From Nanobdellota archaeon (GTDB taxonomy: Archaea; Nanobdellota; Nanobdellia; Pacearchaeales; GW2011-AR1), in assembly GCA_027334715.1 (NCBI GenBank), contig DAHWUG010000003.1, positions 1 through 64,000 on the forward strand: a stretch of DNA of 64,000 nucleotides, written 5' to 3'. The notes under the pieces are model-generated. The model saw only the letters and a list, made by a program, of their open reading frames with translations, ran no database searches and was not told the origin of the DNA. The position numbers and the translations under genes are program-made. Shown piece by piece: positions 18,238-27,774 of this stretch (positions are counted from its first letter, which is position 1; each line of letters begins with the position of its first letter).

Positions 18238-18534
18238 ATGGAAAAAAATGAAATTATTGAAGGCATTCTGTATATGCTGCAGGGGGCAACTTCAAAATTT
18301 GATGGCCAGGGGTATAAATATTCACAAATTTTAGATTTTCTTAAGGCTAATGGCGTTATTGTTGAAAATTTAAGAGAGATTCTAAAAGAAATTGAAGATA
18401 AAGGGCTTATAGAAGAAAGGTATTTTGGGAAAGAGCATGACGATAGGATTGACTACGCCATAGAACAAAAAGGAATTGATTTAATAAAAAATAAGAGAAA
18501 AGAAGTGAGAAATAAGTGGAAATTGCAGTATTAA
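18238..18534 (+). CDS. Winged-helix-like hypothetical protein
   Basis: 98-aa ORF, YSQILDFLKANGVIVENLREILKEIEDKGLI. Confidence 0.5.
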   Translation: MEKNEIIEGILYMLQGATSKFDGQGYKYSQILDFLKANGVIVENLREILKEIEDKGLIEERYFGKEHDDRIDYAIEQKGIDLIKNKRKEVRNKWKLQY

Positions 18535-18538
18535 ATTT

Positions 18539-19141
18539 TTACTTCAGAATTTTTCCTGTTTCAAGATACCAGAGATAAAGGTCAAGTTCTCCAAGATTTG
18601 TATTTGTTTTTTTAGCAAGCTTGGACAAAATCTTCTCAATTTCAAGATACTTTTTAGGTGTTATTGCTTTTGGCTTCTCTATCATCCTGTTTTTCACTAA
18701 AAAATCAACAATATGGAAGTCAATTATTGCATAATTCTTGAAGCCAACGTTCCTTAAAAAATGGCTCGCTTCCTTCATGCCTAAACCCTTAATTTTATCG
18801 ACAAGAACCTCACGAATATTGGGGCTTTTTATATTAATATTCCTGAATTTACTTCTTGCGTCATAAATATATTTTGCCCTGACTGTGTGAAAACGGTAAA
18901 CTTCCTTAAGTTTTTTCTGAATTTGTTTTTCGTTTCCTGTGAAGATTGTGTTTCCCAGGTGATTTATAGTCCGCAATCCAAGGTCTGCGCTTGTGCCTGC
19001 AGTTAATATGCAGAAAACAAGCTCCCTGAAAAGGGAGTTAAAATCTCTTGGAACCATGGAAAATTCAACCATTCTTTTGCTGACCTCCTTGCCTACATTG
19101 CTTTTTCTGAGCTGGGAAATAAGGTATGTTGTCTTCTGCAT
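18539..19141 (-). CDS. ogg: 8-oxoguanine DNA glycosylase/AP lyase (Ogg2-like)
   Basis: IKGLGMKEASHFLRNVGFKNYAIIDFHI helix-hairpin-helix. Confidence 0.88.
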   Translation of the reverse strand: MQKTTYLISQLRKSNVGKEVSKRMVEFSMVPRDFNSLFRELVFCILTAGTSADLGLRTINHLGNTIFTGNEKQIQKKLKEVYRFHTVRAKYIYDARSKFRNINIKSPNIREVLVDKIKGLGMKEASHFLRNVGFKNYAIIDFHIVDFLVKNRMIEKPKAITPKKYLEIEKILSKLAKKTNTNLGELDLYLWYLETGKILK

Positions 19142-19142
19142 T

Positions 19143-19754
19143 TTATTTTATGTTTTTTATTTTTTTAATAAGCTCGTCTTTCTGTCTTTTGCTTGTGTGA
19201 GTTTTCCCAAAACGAACCAGAGTTGAATTGACATGTCTCCAGTGATTTTGTGAAAACAGGGACTTTAAATCCTGCTCTATTTTTTCAGGCGCTTTGTTTT
19301 TCGTCCAGCCGACTTTTTGCGAGATGTATGAAACATGAGTATCAACACCTATTGAATCCTGGCCTATTTCAGACAAAAATACATTGGCAGTTTTCCTTCC
19401 AACACCTGGAAGCTCGATAAGCTTTTCAAAATCATGGGGAACATTGCCATTATGGCCTGAAACAAGAGATTTAGCGCAGTTTATTATATTTTTTGATTTG
19501 TTTTTATAAAAGTTTATTTGCTTAATTATTTTCTGGACATCTTTGATATTTGCATTTGCAAGTTTTTTAGGACTGGAGTATTTTCTAAACAGCTTTTCTG
19601 CAAAAGAAATTGTTATTTCGTCCCTTGTTCTGGCAGACATAATTGTGGAAATCAGGATTTCATAGTCATTTTTCCATGCCTCAGCCGCAAGGCGCATTTC
19701 TTTTCCGTGTTTCCTAAAAGCGTGCAATTGTTTTAATGCCCTTTTTGAATCCAT
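19143..19754 (-). CDS. nth: Endonuclease III-like DNA glycosylase
   Basis: LISTIMSARTRDE, IELPGVGRKTANVFLSE, VDTHVSYISQKVGWTK. Confidence 0.9.
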   Translation of the reverse strand: MDSKRALKQLHAFRKHGKEMRLAAEAWKNDYEILISTIMSARTRDEITISFAEKLFRKYSSPKKLANANIKDVQKIIKQINFYKNKSKNIINCAKSLVSGHNGNVPHDFEKLIELPGVGRKTANVFLSEIGQDSIGVDTHVSYISQKVGWTKNKAPEKIEQDLKSLFSQNHWRHVNSTLVRFGKTHTSKRQKDELIKKIKNIK

Positions 19755-19803
19755 TTTAATGTATTTTCAATAGAATTTTAAATGGCTTGAATTTTTATAG
19801 TTT

Positions 19804-20517
19804 ATGAGTGTTCAGGATTTAATCTTGGAATTGAGGGCAAAAAGCGACCCTGAAAGAGCTAAGCTGCTGCAGAGATATTTCAAGACAGGAAAGGGGGAAT
19901 ATGCAGAAGGTGATGTTTTCCTGGGAATTACCGTGCCAGAACAGAGAAAAATTGCAAAAAAACACTGGGAAAAAACAGATTTAAATGAAATTCAAGAACT
20001 TTTGAGCAGCAAAGTTCATGAGTATAGATTCTTGGCATTGCTGATTTTATGTGAAAAATACAAAAAATTAAAGAAAGACAAGCAAAAGCAGCATGAAATT
20101 TTCGAATTTTACCTTAAAAACACGAAAAACATAAACAACTGGGACCTTGTTGATTTGTCTGCGCCAAGTATTGTCGGAGATTTTTCAATCAGAGACGGGC
20201 CTCATGTGATAAGATTTCTGGCAAAATCAAATAATTTGTGGGAAAAAAGGATTGCAATACTCGCAACTTTCGCGTTCATCAAAAAAAGGGATTTCGGAGA
20301 AAGCCTTTTTATTGCAGACACATTAATGAATGATGAAAATGACTTAATTCACAAGGCTGTTGGCTGGATGCTGAGAGAAGTTGGAAAGAAGAACAGTGAA
20401 GTTCTGGAGCTTTTCCTTTCAACAAGATACAAAAAAATGCCGAGAACAATGCTCCGCTATGCGATAGAAAAATTCCCTGAAGAAAAAAGAAAGAAATATC
20501 TTAAGGGAGAAATATAA
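19804..20517 (+). CDS. DNA alkylation repair protein (AlkD-like HEAT repeat)
   Basis: GITVPEQRKIAKKHW, NNWDLVDLSAP, LWEKRIAILATFAFIK, HKAVGWMLREVGKK. Confidence 0.88.
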   Translation: MSVQDLILELRAKSDPERAKLLQRYFKTGKGEYAEGDVFLGITVPEQRKIAKKHWEKTDLNEIQELLSSKVHEYRFLALLILCEKYKKLKKDKQKQHEIFEFYLKNTKNINNWDLVDLSAPSIVGDFSIRDGPHVIRFLAKSNNLWEKRIAILATFAFIKKRDFGESLFIADTLMNDENDLIHKAVGWMLREVGKKNSEVLELFLSTRYKKMPRTMLRYAIEKFPEEKRKKYLKGEI

Positions 20518-20524
20518 AAATAAA

Positions 20525-21391
20525 ATGGAAAAAATTGACATTGAAAAAATAAAGAAAAAGAAAACAACAAAAGAACTTTTGGAATTTGGAATAATAAATG
20601 TTGACAAGCCATCAGGACCAACAAGCTTTGATGTATCTGAATTTGTCATGAAATCCCTTGGATTGAGAAAGACAAGCCATTTTGGAACTTTAGATCCTAA
20701 GGTAACTGGTGTTCTGCCTGTTGCGCTTAACAGGGCATGCAAGCTTACCGGCTTTTTTCTCGGAGAAGACAAGGAATACATTGGAATAATGAGGATTCAT
20801 GAAGATATTTCCCTGGAAGAGTTGAAAGAGGCAATTAATGAAAAATTTTTGGGAAAAATAACCCAGCTTCCTCCTGTAAAATCAAGAGTTGCCAGGATTC
20901 AAAGGGAAAGGGAGATAAAAAAATTTGATATACTTGAAAAAGACGGGCAAAATTATCTTTTTCATGTTGAATGCCAAGGCGGAACTTACATAAGAAAGCT
21001 TATTCATGACCTTGGGGAAAATTTGGGAATTGGCGCGCATATGCTGGAATTAAGAAGGATCAGGGCAGGAATTTTCATTGAAGAAAAAAGCCACACGCTT
21101 TACGAAATTGAAGAGGCTATGAAAGATGAGAAAAAATTAAGGGAAATGATAATTCCGGGAGAAATTGTAAGCGAATTGTATCCTGTTGTCCAGATAAAAA
21201 AGGATGAAGTGGAAAAAATACTCAGAGGACAGCCCATTTATCTGGAAAATTTAAAGGAGAAAAGCAATTTTAATAAAGGAACTAAGATAAGTGTATTTTG
21301 CGATGATAGGTTTATAGGGGTTTATATGATACTATTAGAAAGCAGGATATTTGCAAAGCCTGAATTTGTTTTGCAGCCAATAGGAAAATGA
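20525..21391 (+). CDS. Pseudouridine synthase Cbf5 (TruB/dyskerin family)
   Basis: INVDKPSGPTSFDVS, SHFGTLDPKVTGVLPVALNRA, GTYIRKLIHDLGENLG. Confidence 0.93.
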   Translation: MEKIDIEKIKKKKTTKELLEFGIINVDKPSGPTSFDVSEFVMKSLGLRKTSHFGTLDPKVTGVLPVALNRACKLTGFFLGEDKEYIGIMRIHEDISLEELKEAINEKFLGKITQLPPVKSRVARIQREREIKKFDILEKDGQNYLFHVECQGGTYIRKLIHDLGENLGIGAHMLELRRIRAGIFIEEKSHTLYEIEEAMKDEKKLREMIIPGEIVSELYPVVQIKKDEVEKILRGQPIYLENLKEKSNFNKGTKISVFCDDRFIGVYMILLESRIFAKPEFVLQPIGK

Positions 21392-21969
21392 GAACATTTG
21401 TATATTTTTCACAAAGCGCAAGAACATCCGGAAATTTTGATGTTAAAAATCTAATGGATGCGGGAAGGTTGGATATTGCAATGCATGTAATAATAAACGC
21501 ATTTTTTCTGTCCCATGCATTGAGAGATGATGTTGCTCTACATCTTGTCTTTTACGGAATGCCTGACCCTCCAAAGCATATTGAAATTCGCGTAACAAAG
21601 GAAACAAGCCTCAGCAAGAAAGACACTGCGACTTTGATTAAAAAAATACTTTATAAATACAGGCCTGGAAAGAAAACAGAGGCAATGCCCGGCTGCTTTG
21701 TTGAAAAAAAGAGCTTTTTGCAGGTAATAGCTGAGCTTGAAAAAGAGGGAAAGAAGGTTTTTATTCTTGACAAAACAGGAGAAAATATCAGAAAGGCAGA
21801 CCTTACGGAAGAAAGCGTTTTTGTGATAGGGGATCAGGACGGGCTTCCAAAAAAAGAATTAAAAAGGCTGAAAAAAATAGCAAAGAAAATATCCATAGGT
21901 CCGAATGTCTATTTTGCCAGTCAGGTAGTCAGCGTGATAAATAATGAGATGGATATGAGAGGTGTGTAA
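21388..21969 (+). CDS. trmY: tRNA pseudouridine(54) N1-methyltransferase
   Basis: MRTFVYFSQSARTSGNF...DAGRLDIAMHVIINAFFLSHALRDD. Confidence 0.9.
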   Translation: MRTFVYFSQSARTSGNFDVKNLMDAGRLDIAMHVIINAFFLSHALRDDVALHLVFYGMPDPPKHIEIRVTKETSLSKKDTATLIKKILYKYRPGKKTEAMPGCFVEKKSFLQVIAELEKEGKKVFILDKTGENIRKADLTEESVFVIGDQDGLPKKELKRLKKIAKKISIGPNVYFASQVVSVINNEMDMRGV

Positions 21970-21985
21970 AATCAGCTTAACAGAC

Positions 21986-22117
21986 CTATGAATATATCTT
22001 GCGTTTAGAATCGATTAGGTATTCTATCTCTTCTATTCTCACCCCCATCCTGTACAGTAGGAATATTTCTTCCTGAATGTCTTCAGGTACATCTGCAAGA
22101 ACTGTTTTTTGTTTCAT
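21986..22117 (-). CDS. 43-aa small protein
   Basis: Hand translation MKQKTVLADVPEDIQEEIFLLYRMGVRIEEIEYLIDSKRKIYS; below ORF-track cutoff. Confidence 0.45.
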   Translation of the reverse strand: MKQKTVLADVPEDIQEEIFLLYRMGVRIEEIEYLIDSKRKIYS

Positions 22118-22132
22118 TATCACTTCTTTTAT

Positions 22133-22200
22133 TGCCCCATAAAGGGGGCATGATTATGACTCCTCACGACATTTTCCGGAAGAAAATGTCGGGGGAGGTG
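22133..22200. other. Tandem strong hairpins in intergenic region
   Basis: tgcccc-ataaa-gggggca (22133-22150) and cgacattttc-cggaa-gaaaatgtcg (22167-22191, perfect 10-bp stem). Confidence 0.65.
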
Positions 22201-22335
22201 AAAAGAGAGGTTGAATTTCTGATTATCTCAAGAAAGCCCCTTATAAATCAATTGTGAAGATTTTGTAGAGAAACGCTTTATAGTGGTATTTTTCATAAGC
22301 TTTTTAAATGAAAACCCTTTTTAAAGGGCATAAAT

Positions 22336-23088
22336 ATGGTCAAAATAGCACTGACTCCTGACTGGTTTCTCGGAAAAGATTTAATAATCGATGTTTTCAG
22401 TTTTCTAGTGCTTGTCATATTCGCTTTTTTTGCTTACAAATCCTACAAGATGAGCAAAAACAAGGGAACATTCAGCTTAGGAAGAGGCTTGGGGTTCATT
22501 GCCCTTGCAGAGCTTGCAGACATTATGACAAAGCTCGTTCTTTATTATCACATCGGTCCAAGCAGGGCAATTGGAGAAGCACTTATAACAAGCAATATTG
22601 TTGGTTCTGTTGATATCTTTTATTATGCGGGATTTTTCTTCTACAGATTTTTCATGCTTCTGGGACTTTATTTTATCTACAGACTTCCTAAGAACAGGAA
22701 AAGATCTATTGAGGATTATATACTAATGTTTTACTTCATATTAATATCTGCATTTCTCAGCCAAGAATTCTTTTATATTTTTCATGCAACAGCCTTGATT
22801 CTACTTGGCCTTATAATTGCAAGCTATATAAAAGTCTACAGGGAAAACAAATTTTTCAACACAAAGATTCTCATAGCAGGATTCAGCATACTCGCAGTCA
22901 GCCAGATGTTCTTCCTTTTCTCTGAAATTCCCATACTTTTCGCAATTGCAGATGTAGTAGAATTAATAAGCTATATTATATTCTTAGGTCTAATTATACG
23001 TATATGGAAACATGGAAAGGAAAAGAAGTCGAATGGAAATAATATCAGATATGCTGGGGATAGTTCAAGAAAGAGGCGGAAGCATTAA
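22336..23088 (+). CDS. Multi-TM membrane protein
   Basis: 250-aa ORF with about 7 hydrophobic segments and a basic C-terminus. Confidence 0.7.
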   Translation: MVKIALTPDWFLGKDLIIDVFSFLVLVIFAFFAYKSYKMSKNKGTFSLGRGLGFIALAELADIMTKLVLYYHIGPSRAIGEALITSNIVGSVDIFYYAGFFFYRFFMLLGLYFIYRLPKNRKRSIEDYILMFYFILISAFLSQEFFYIFHATALILLGLIIASYIKVYRENKFFNTKILIAGFSILAVSQMFFLFSEIPILFAIADVVELISYIIFLGLIIRIWKHGKEKKSNGNNIRYAGDSSRKRRKH

Positions 23089-23284
23089 ACCAACACACCT
23101 GATGTACAAGGCTAATCTTTCTCACAGCCAGATGAAGCTTTATTTAGAAGATCTTACTGGAAAGGATCTTGTAAAAAAAGAGGATACAAAGGCAGGCATG
23201 AGAATAGCGATAACGAAGCAGGGGCGTGAATTTCTTCTGAGATATAACCAAATGCGCGAATTTGAAAAGACATTCGGCCTTTAA
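23012..23284 (+). CDS. Winged-helix DNA-binding protein
   Basis: [49 protein letters not shown]...[11 protein letters not shown]-like. Confidence 0.75.
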   Translation: MERKRSRMEIISDMLGIVQERGGSIKPTHLMYKANLSHSQMKLYLEDLTGKDLVKKEDTKAGMRIAITKQGREFLLRYNQMREFEKTFGL

Positions 23285-23333
23285 GCAAATCTATCAGATA
23301 AAACTTAATAAATCCTTTTTATCTTATTCTTTT

Positions 23334-23609
23334 ATGAAAAAATCCGTGCGAGTTTACATTGATGGAACTGTCCAGGGTATTTTTTACAGGGCGTTTGTAA
23401 AGGAAAATGCAGAGAAGGAAAATGTAAAGGGCTTTGTAAGAAATCTCGAAGATGGAAGAGTTGAAGTTTTTTTGGAGGGGGATACTGAAGATGTTGACAA
23501 AATGGTAGAGCTTTGCAAAACAGGACCAAAGCATTCTGACATCAAGAAAGTTGAAGTAAAGCCGGAAAAATTCCAAGATTTTAAAACATTTAAAATACTG
23601 CATATCTAA
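23334..23609 (+). CDS. Acylphosphatase
   Basis: VRVYIDGTVQGIFYRAFVKENAEKENVKGFVRNLEDGRVEVFLEG. Confidence 0.93.
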   Translation: MKKSVRVYIDGTVQGIFYRAFVKENAEKENVKGFVRNLEDGRVEVFLEGDTEDVDKMVELCKTGPKHSDIKKVEVKPEKFQDFKTFKILHI

Positions 23610-23619
23610 CTGTAATAAT

Positions 23620-25074
23620 ATGGGACGAGAAGAAGAAATAATAAAAGAGCGTGAAAGAAAAATAAAAGAGCTTAAGGAAAAAGGAATCAATCCTTATGCC
23701 CATAAATTTGACAAAAAGAATCTTGTGAAAGAATGCCTTGAGGCAAAAATGGGAGAAAAGGTCCAGACAGCAGGGAGAGTAATGACAAAAAGGGAAATAG
23801 GAAAGATAACATTCTCTGACCTAATGGACTTCACAGGAAGAATACAACTTGTTTTTCAGGATGGGGAAACACCCGGCAAGGATTTTGATTTTTTCAGTAA
23901 GTATACTGATGTCGGCGACATAATAGGCGTTGAAGGAAAAATTGTCAAGACAAAAACAGGGCAGCATTCAATTCTTGTAAGGAAATTGGAACTGCTTACA
24001 AAATCAATTGTTCCATTGCCTGACAAATGGCATGGATTGCAGGACAAGGAGGAAAGATACAGAAAAAGGTACCTTGACTTGATTATGAATCCTGAAATAA
24101 GGAAGATTTTTGAGATAAGAAGGAAGATTTTTGACTATGTAAGGGAGTTCATGAAATCAAAGAATTTTTTTGAGGTTGAAACCCCTATTTTGCAGCCGAT
24201 TTATGGAGGAACAAATGCAAGACCCTTTGGCTCAAAGCTTCATGCCCTTGACATGGAAATTTTCCTGAGAATATCCAATGAGCTTTACCTGAAAAGGCTT
24301 GTTGTCGGCGGATATGAAAGAGTTTTCGAGTTTTCTCCTGATTTCAGGAATGAAGGAATTGACAAATACCATAATCCTGAATTCACGCAGGTTGAAACAA
24401 TGTTCGCTTATGCAGATTACAATGACAATATGAAGTTTGCAGAAGATATGGTTTCATACATAGTTAAAAAGGTTCATGGAAAAACAAAAATAAATGTGCA
24501 TGGAAATGAAATAGATTTCAAGGCACCATGGAAAAAAATCAGTTTTATTGATGTTGTAAAATCAGAAACAAAGGTTGATTTCTCAAAAATCAAAGGCATT
24601 GGCGAGGCAAAAAAAGCTGCTGAAAAAATAGATGTTGACTGCAAGAAATGCGACACTGTTGGCGAGGTTATGATAAATGTTTTTGAAGAAAAAGTTCAGC
24701 CAAAGATAATCCAGCCAACGCTGGTTTATGATTATCCATTGGAAGCTGCAGGTCTGGCAAAGCACAATGAGAAAAAAAGTGGATTTGTTGATTCATTTGA
24801 GATAATTGTGAATGGAATGGAGATTGGACTTTCCTACTGCGAGCAAAATGACCCTCACGTCCTTGAAAATTACTGGAAGTTTGCAGAGGAAAAATTCAAG
24901 AAAGGGGATTTTGAGGCACAGCCCATGGATCCTGACTTCATCAATGCGCTGAAAGTTGGAATGCCTCCAACTTCTGGACTGGGTATGGGAATAGACCGGC
25001 TTGCAATACTCCTGACAAATTCGCCTTCAATAAGAGATGTCATCCTTTTCCCATTCATGAAACCGGAGAAATAA
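23620..25074 (+). CDS. lysS: Lysyl-tRNA synthetase, class II
   Basis: VETPILQPIYGGTNARPF, RISNELYLKRLVVGGYERVFEFSPDFRNEGID, PPTSGLGMGIDRL. Confidence 0.95.
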   Translation: MGREEEIIKERERKIKELKEKGINPYAHKFDKKNLVKECLEAKMGEKVQTAGRVMTKREIGKITFSDLMDFTGRIQLVFQDGETPGKDFDFFSKYTDVGDIIGVEGKIVKTKTGQHSILVRKLELLTKSIVPLPDKWHGLQDKEERYRKRYLDLIMNPEIRKIFEIRRKIFDYVREFMKSKNFFEVETPILQPIYGGTNARPFGSKLHALDMEIFLRISNELYLKRLVVGGYERVFEFSPDFRNEGIDKYHNPEFTQVETMFAYADYNDNMKFAEDMVSYIVKKVHGKTKINVHGNEIDFKAPWKKISFIDVVKSETKVDFSKIKGIGEAKKAAEKIDVDCKKCDTVGEVMINVFEEKVQPKIIQPTLVYDYPLEAAGLAKHNEKKSGFVDSFEIIVNGMEIGLSYCEQNDPHVLENYWKFAEEKFKKGDFEAQPMDPDFINALKVGMPPTSGLGMGIDRLAILLTNSPSIRDVILFPFMKPEK

Positions 25075-25089
25075 GTATGGTTACAAAAA

Positions 25090-25705
25090 TAAACAACACT
25101 CGGGCTAAAGCCCGAGGTATTAAAGACAAAAACAAAATGTTATCACAAAGAAATCCAAGGCTGAGAAGAAGTAATGTAGTGAGCAACAGCTTCGCTGGTT
25201 GTGTTTCCGACGCTGCGAAAGAATTTTCCAGGGCTCCAGAAATGCCCTCTTTGGAAATAATTTCTCAGCCAAGGATGCTTCTTCAGCAAGCAGAAAGCAC
25301 TGTAACCTTTGAACAGCTGAAGGGCTTTGCTAACACTCATAGTTGTAGGCAGCTCAACGAACAAGTGAATGTGGTCAACAGCGATGTGAAGCTCATAGAT
25401 CTTGCAGCCTTCCCGATAAGCAACTTTTCTGATGAAGTACTCGCAATCCATTCTGATGCCATAGAACTTCATCGGGTCCATGGCGTATTTGCATTTCCAC
25501 ACAAAGTGAAAAGCATTTTGTCCAAAGCTATGACTGGAACTTTTCAAATCCATTTTTCATCTCCTAAGATAGCTCATGCTAAGTTTTTGTTTAATTCAGG
25601 AGGTCTAGAATCCAGACCTTCTGATTCTAGTCATTTCATAGAATTAAATTTGGGGGGCGGCGATTCCTCACCAGGCTTAAAAGCTTGGGTATCCTCGCCG
25701 CGGAT
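25090..25705. mobile_element. IS200/IS605-type insertion sequence (tnpA only)
   Basis: HUH/Y1 transposase ORF flanked by hairpins ctcgggct-aa-agcccgag (25099-25116) and gcggcga...tcgccgc (25657-25663/25695-25701); exact ends not defined. Confidence 0.8.
25143..25553 (-). CDS. tnpA: IS200/IS605 family Y1 transposase TnpA
   Basis: NAFHFVWKCKYAMDP, KIYELHIAVDHIHLFVELP (HxH motif), YFQRGHFWSPGKFF, AVAHYITSSQ (Tyr). Confidence 0.9.
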   Translation of the reverse strand: MDLKSSSHSFGQNAFHFVWKCKYAMDPMKFYGIRMDCEYFIRKVAYREGCKIYELHIAVDHIHLFVELPTTMSVSKALQLFKGYSAFCLLKKHPWLRNYFQRGHFWSPGKFFRSVGNTTSEAVAHYITSSQPWISL

Positions 25706-25708
25706 GTA

Positions 25709-26308
25709 ATGAAAATAAGAATGGAAAAACTGCCAATCACAAGAGCAAAAGCATGGAGTCTGATCAAAAAGCACAACACGCACAGCCCTGACCTTGTGCA
25801 TTATCTTGAAAGCGAGGCTGTTATGAAGGAGTTGGCGCTGCATCTTGGCGAAGATTCAGAATATTGGGCAATGCTTGGCCTTTTGCATGATGTTGACTGG
25901 GGCATTACAAAGCATGATGTTTCAACACATCTGACAAAAATGCCTGAAATTCTCAGGAAAGAAGGATTTACAGAGTATTTTATTGAAACAATCTTAAGCC
26001 ATGGCTATGGCTTTGAAGAATTGCCTGCTTTGGCAAGCAAGACAAGGACAGAAAAGATACAGCATGCTCTTGCAGCTAGCGAAACAATAACCGGACTTGT
26101 TCATGCATATGCTTTAATGAGGGGAAACAAGATTTCTGACATGGAGCCTGCTGGCTTGAAAAAAAAGTTCAAGGACAGGGCATTTGCTGCAAAAATTTCA
26201 AGGGAGGTCATAAGGGAAATTGAACTTGTTGGCGTTTCTCTTGATGAATTTTTCAAGATTGCAATAGAAGGAATAAAAAAGATAAAAAGTGAGGTTGGTC
26301 TTGTATAA
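25709..26308 (+). CDS. HD-domain hydrolase
   Basis: LLHDVDWG, ILSHGYG, HALAASETITG. Confidence 0.85.
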   Translation: MKIRMEKLPITRAKAWSLIKKHNTHSPDLVHYLESEAVMKELALHLGEDSEYWAMLGLLHDVDWGITKHDVSTHLTKMPEILRKEGFTEYFIETILSHGYGFEELPALASKTRTEKIQHALAASETITGLVHAYALMRGNKISDMEPAGLKKKFKDRAFAAKISREVIREIELVGVSLDEFFKIAIEGIKKIKSEVGLV

Positions 26309-26318
26309 TTGACTTAAA

Positions 26319-26492
26319 ATGAAAATCATATCAAGAAAATCAGGGATAATCTTTGTTGCAGTAGGAATTCTTATGCAATTCCTCAACATCATAACTTATG
26401 GCTATTTGGGAATAGACATTGATATATTCGGAGCGCTAATATTCATTATAGGAGTAATCATAATGATTATTGGCTGGAAAAAGGTAAAATAA
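26319..26492 (+). CDS. 57-aa membrane protein
   Basis: Hand translation MKIISRKSGIIFVAVGILMQFLNIITYGYLGIDIDIFGALIFIIGVIIMIIGWKKVK; below ORF-track cutoff. Confidence 0.65.
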   Translation: MKIISRKSGIIFVAVGILMQFLNIITYGYLGIDIDIFGALIFIIGVIIMIIGWKKVK

Positions 26493-26495
26493 AAA

Positions 26496-26681
26496 ATGGG
26501 GCTGATAATAAAATCAAATATAAGAAAATCTGTCAAGGATTTGGACAAGGAAAATGCAATTACAGGTGTTGCAGATGAAGTTGGCGCTGCTTTGGAAAGA
26601 AAAAATGAGGAAGTTTTGATGGACGCGATAAAAAGAGCAAAGGCAAACGGAAGAAAAACACTGCAGGCAAGAGATATTTAG
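26496..26681 (+). CDS. Archaeal histone-fold protein
   Basis: SNIRKSVKDLDKENAITGVADEVGAALERKNEEVLMDAIKRAKANGRKTLQARDI. Confidence 0.85.
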   Translation: MGLIIKSNIRKSVKDLDKENAITGVADEVGAALERKNEEVLMDAIKRAKANGRKTLQARDI

Positions 26682-26724
26682 CATTTTTCGTTATATTTTT
26701 ATAGTTCTCATATTTTTGTGAAGC

Positions 26725-27144
26725 ATGAAAAAAAAGAGAGAGAATTCTGAGAGGGGAAAGAAAAGCCGTGCATCTGGGGCAAGATTTGAAATTAAAGTTA
26801 GGCAAGAACTTGAGAGTATGGGGTGGATTACTAGCAAATGGATGAATACTATTGACTATGAAAAAAACAAAATTGTTCCTGCAAAAAGAAAGTTCAACCC
26901 TTTCCTGAAAATCCTAGGTATGGGAACAGGATTTCCCGATTTTGTGTGTTTCCGAAGAAATTCAAATTCAAGCTACGAAATAATCGGCGTTGAAGTAAAA
27001 TCAAACGGATATCTTGATTCAATTGAAAGAGGAATGTGCGAGTGGCTGCTTGAAAATAAGATATTCAGCAGGATAAAAATAGCTAAAAAGGGAAAAAAGC
27101 CTGGTGAAGTTGAGTACATTGATTTCCAGGAAAAATACGGCTGA
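26725..27144 (+). CDS. PD-(D/E)XK-like endonuclease family protein
   Basis: SGARFEIKVRQELESMGW...GFPDFVCF...IIGVEVKSNGYLD (D..ExK). Confidence 0.6.
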   Translation: MKKKRENSERGKKSRASGARFEIKVRQELESMGWITSKWMNTIDYEKNKIVPAKRKFNPFLKILGMGTGFPDFVCFRRNSNSSYEIIGVEVKSNGYLDSIERGMCEWLLENKIFSRIKIAKKGKKPGEVEYIDFQEKYG

Positions 27145-27186
27145 AAATTTGTTAATGCAGTACAACAAATCTTATAACTTAATCGG

Positions 27187-27774
27187 ATGTGTAAAATTAT
27201 GGCAAATGTTAGGGGTTTTTACATCTTAACAATTTTATTTATGCTGCTTTTTCCTGTTTTAACTTTCATTTCTGGTTCCTGTGATTCAGAGCAAATTGAC
27301 ATAAATACTGCAAGTTTGTCAGAGCTTGACAAACTATCCGGAATAGGTCCTGCAAAAGCACAGGCAATAATTGATACAAGACCGTTTAGCTCTGTTGAAG
27401 ACTTGATAAGAGTAAGAGGAATAGGAAATGTGACATTAAGCAGCATAAAATCACAGGGGCTTGCATGTGTTTCCAATGAAAAAACAATAAGCAGCGAAGA
27501 AAATGTTAGTACAGAAAAAAACTCAAGCTTAAAAAATAGCCATGTTTCCACTGATAATACAACATTTTTAGCACAACCTTGCGCGCCTGAAAAAATTGAG
27601 CTTGAGACAATATATTTAAGCCCGCAAGCTATAAAAACCATTGAAAGCTCTGAAATTTCAGATAAGACAAACTATCCAATTTATGAATTGATTTCATTTG
27701 GCACTGTGCTTGGAATTTTGTTTTTAATTAAAACACTCGCGAAAAGGAAAAAGGAAAGAAATGAGCTCCAGTGA
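27187..27774 (+). CDS. Exported helix-hairpin-helix (ComEA-like) protein with C-terminal TM
   Basis: Signal-like N-terminus; IDINTASLSELDKLSGIGPAKAQAIIDTRPFSSVEDLIRVRGIGNVTL. Confidence 0.8.
   Translation: MCKIMANVRGFYILTILFMLLFPVLTFISGSCDSEQIDINTASLSELDKLSGIGPAKAQAIIDTRPFSSVEDLIRVRGIGNVTLSSIKSQGLACVSNEKTISSEENVSTEKNSSLKNSHVSTDNTTFLAQPCAPEKIELETIYLSPQAIKTIESSEISDKTNYPIYELISFGTVLGILFLIKTLAKRKKERNELQ

Noticed and set aside
25077-25709. 210-aa plus-strand ORF over the IS200 element
   Set aside because: Antisense to the TnpA with clear HUH/Tyr motifs; no own domain signature.
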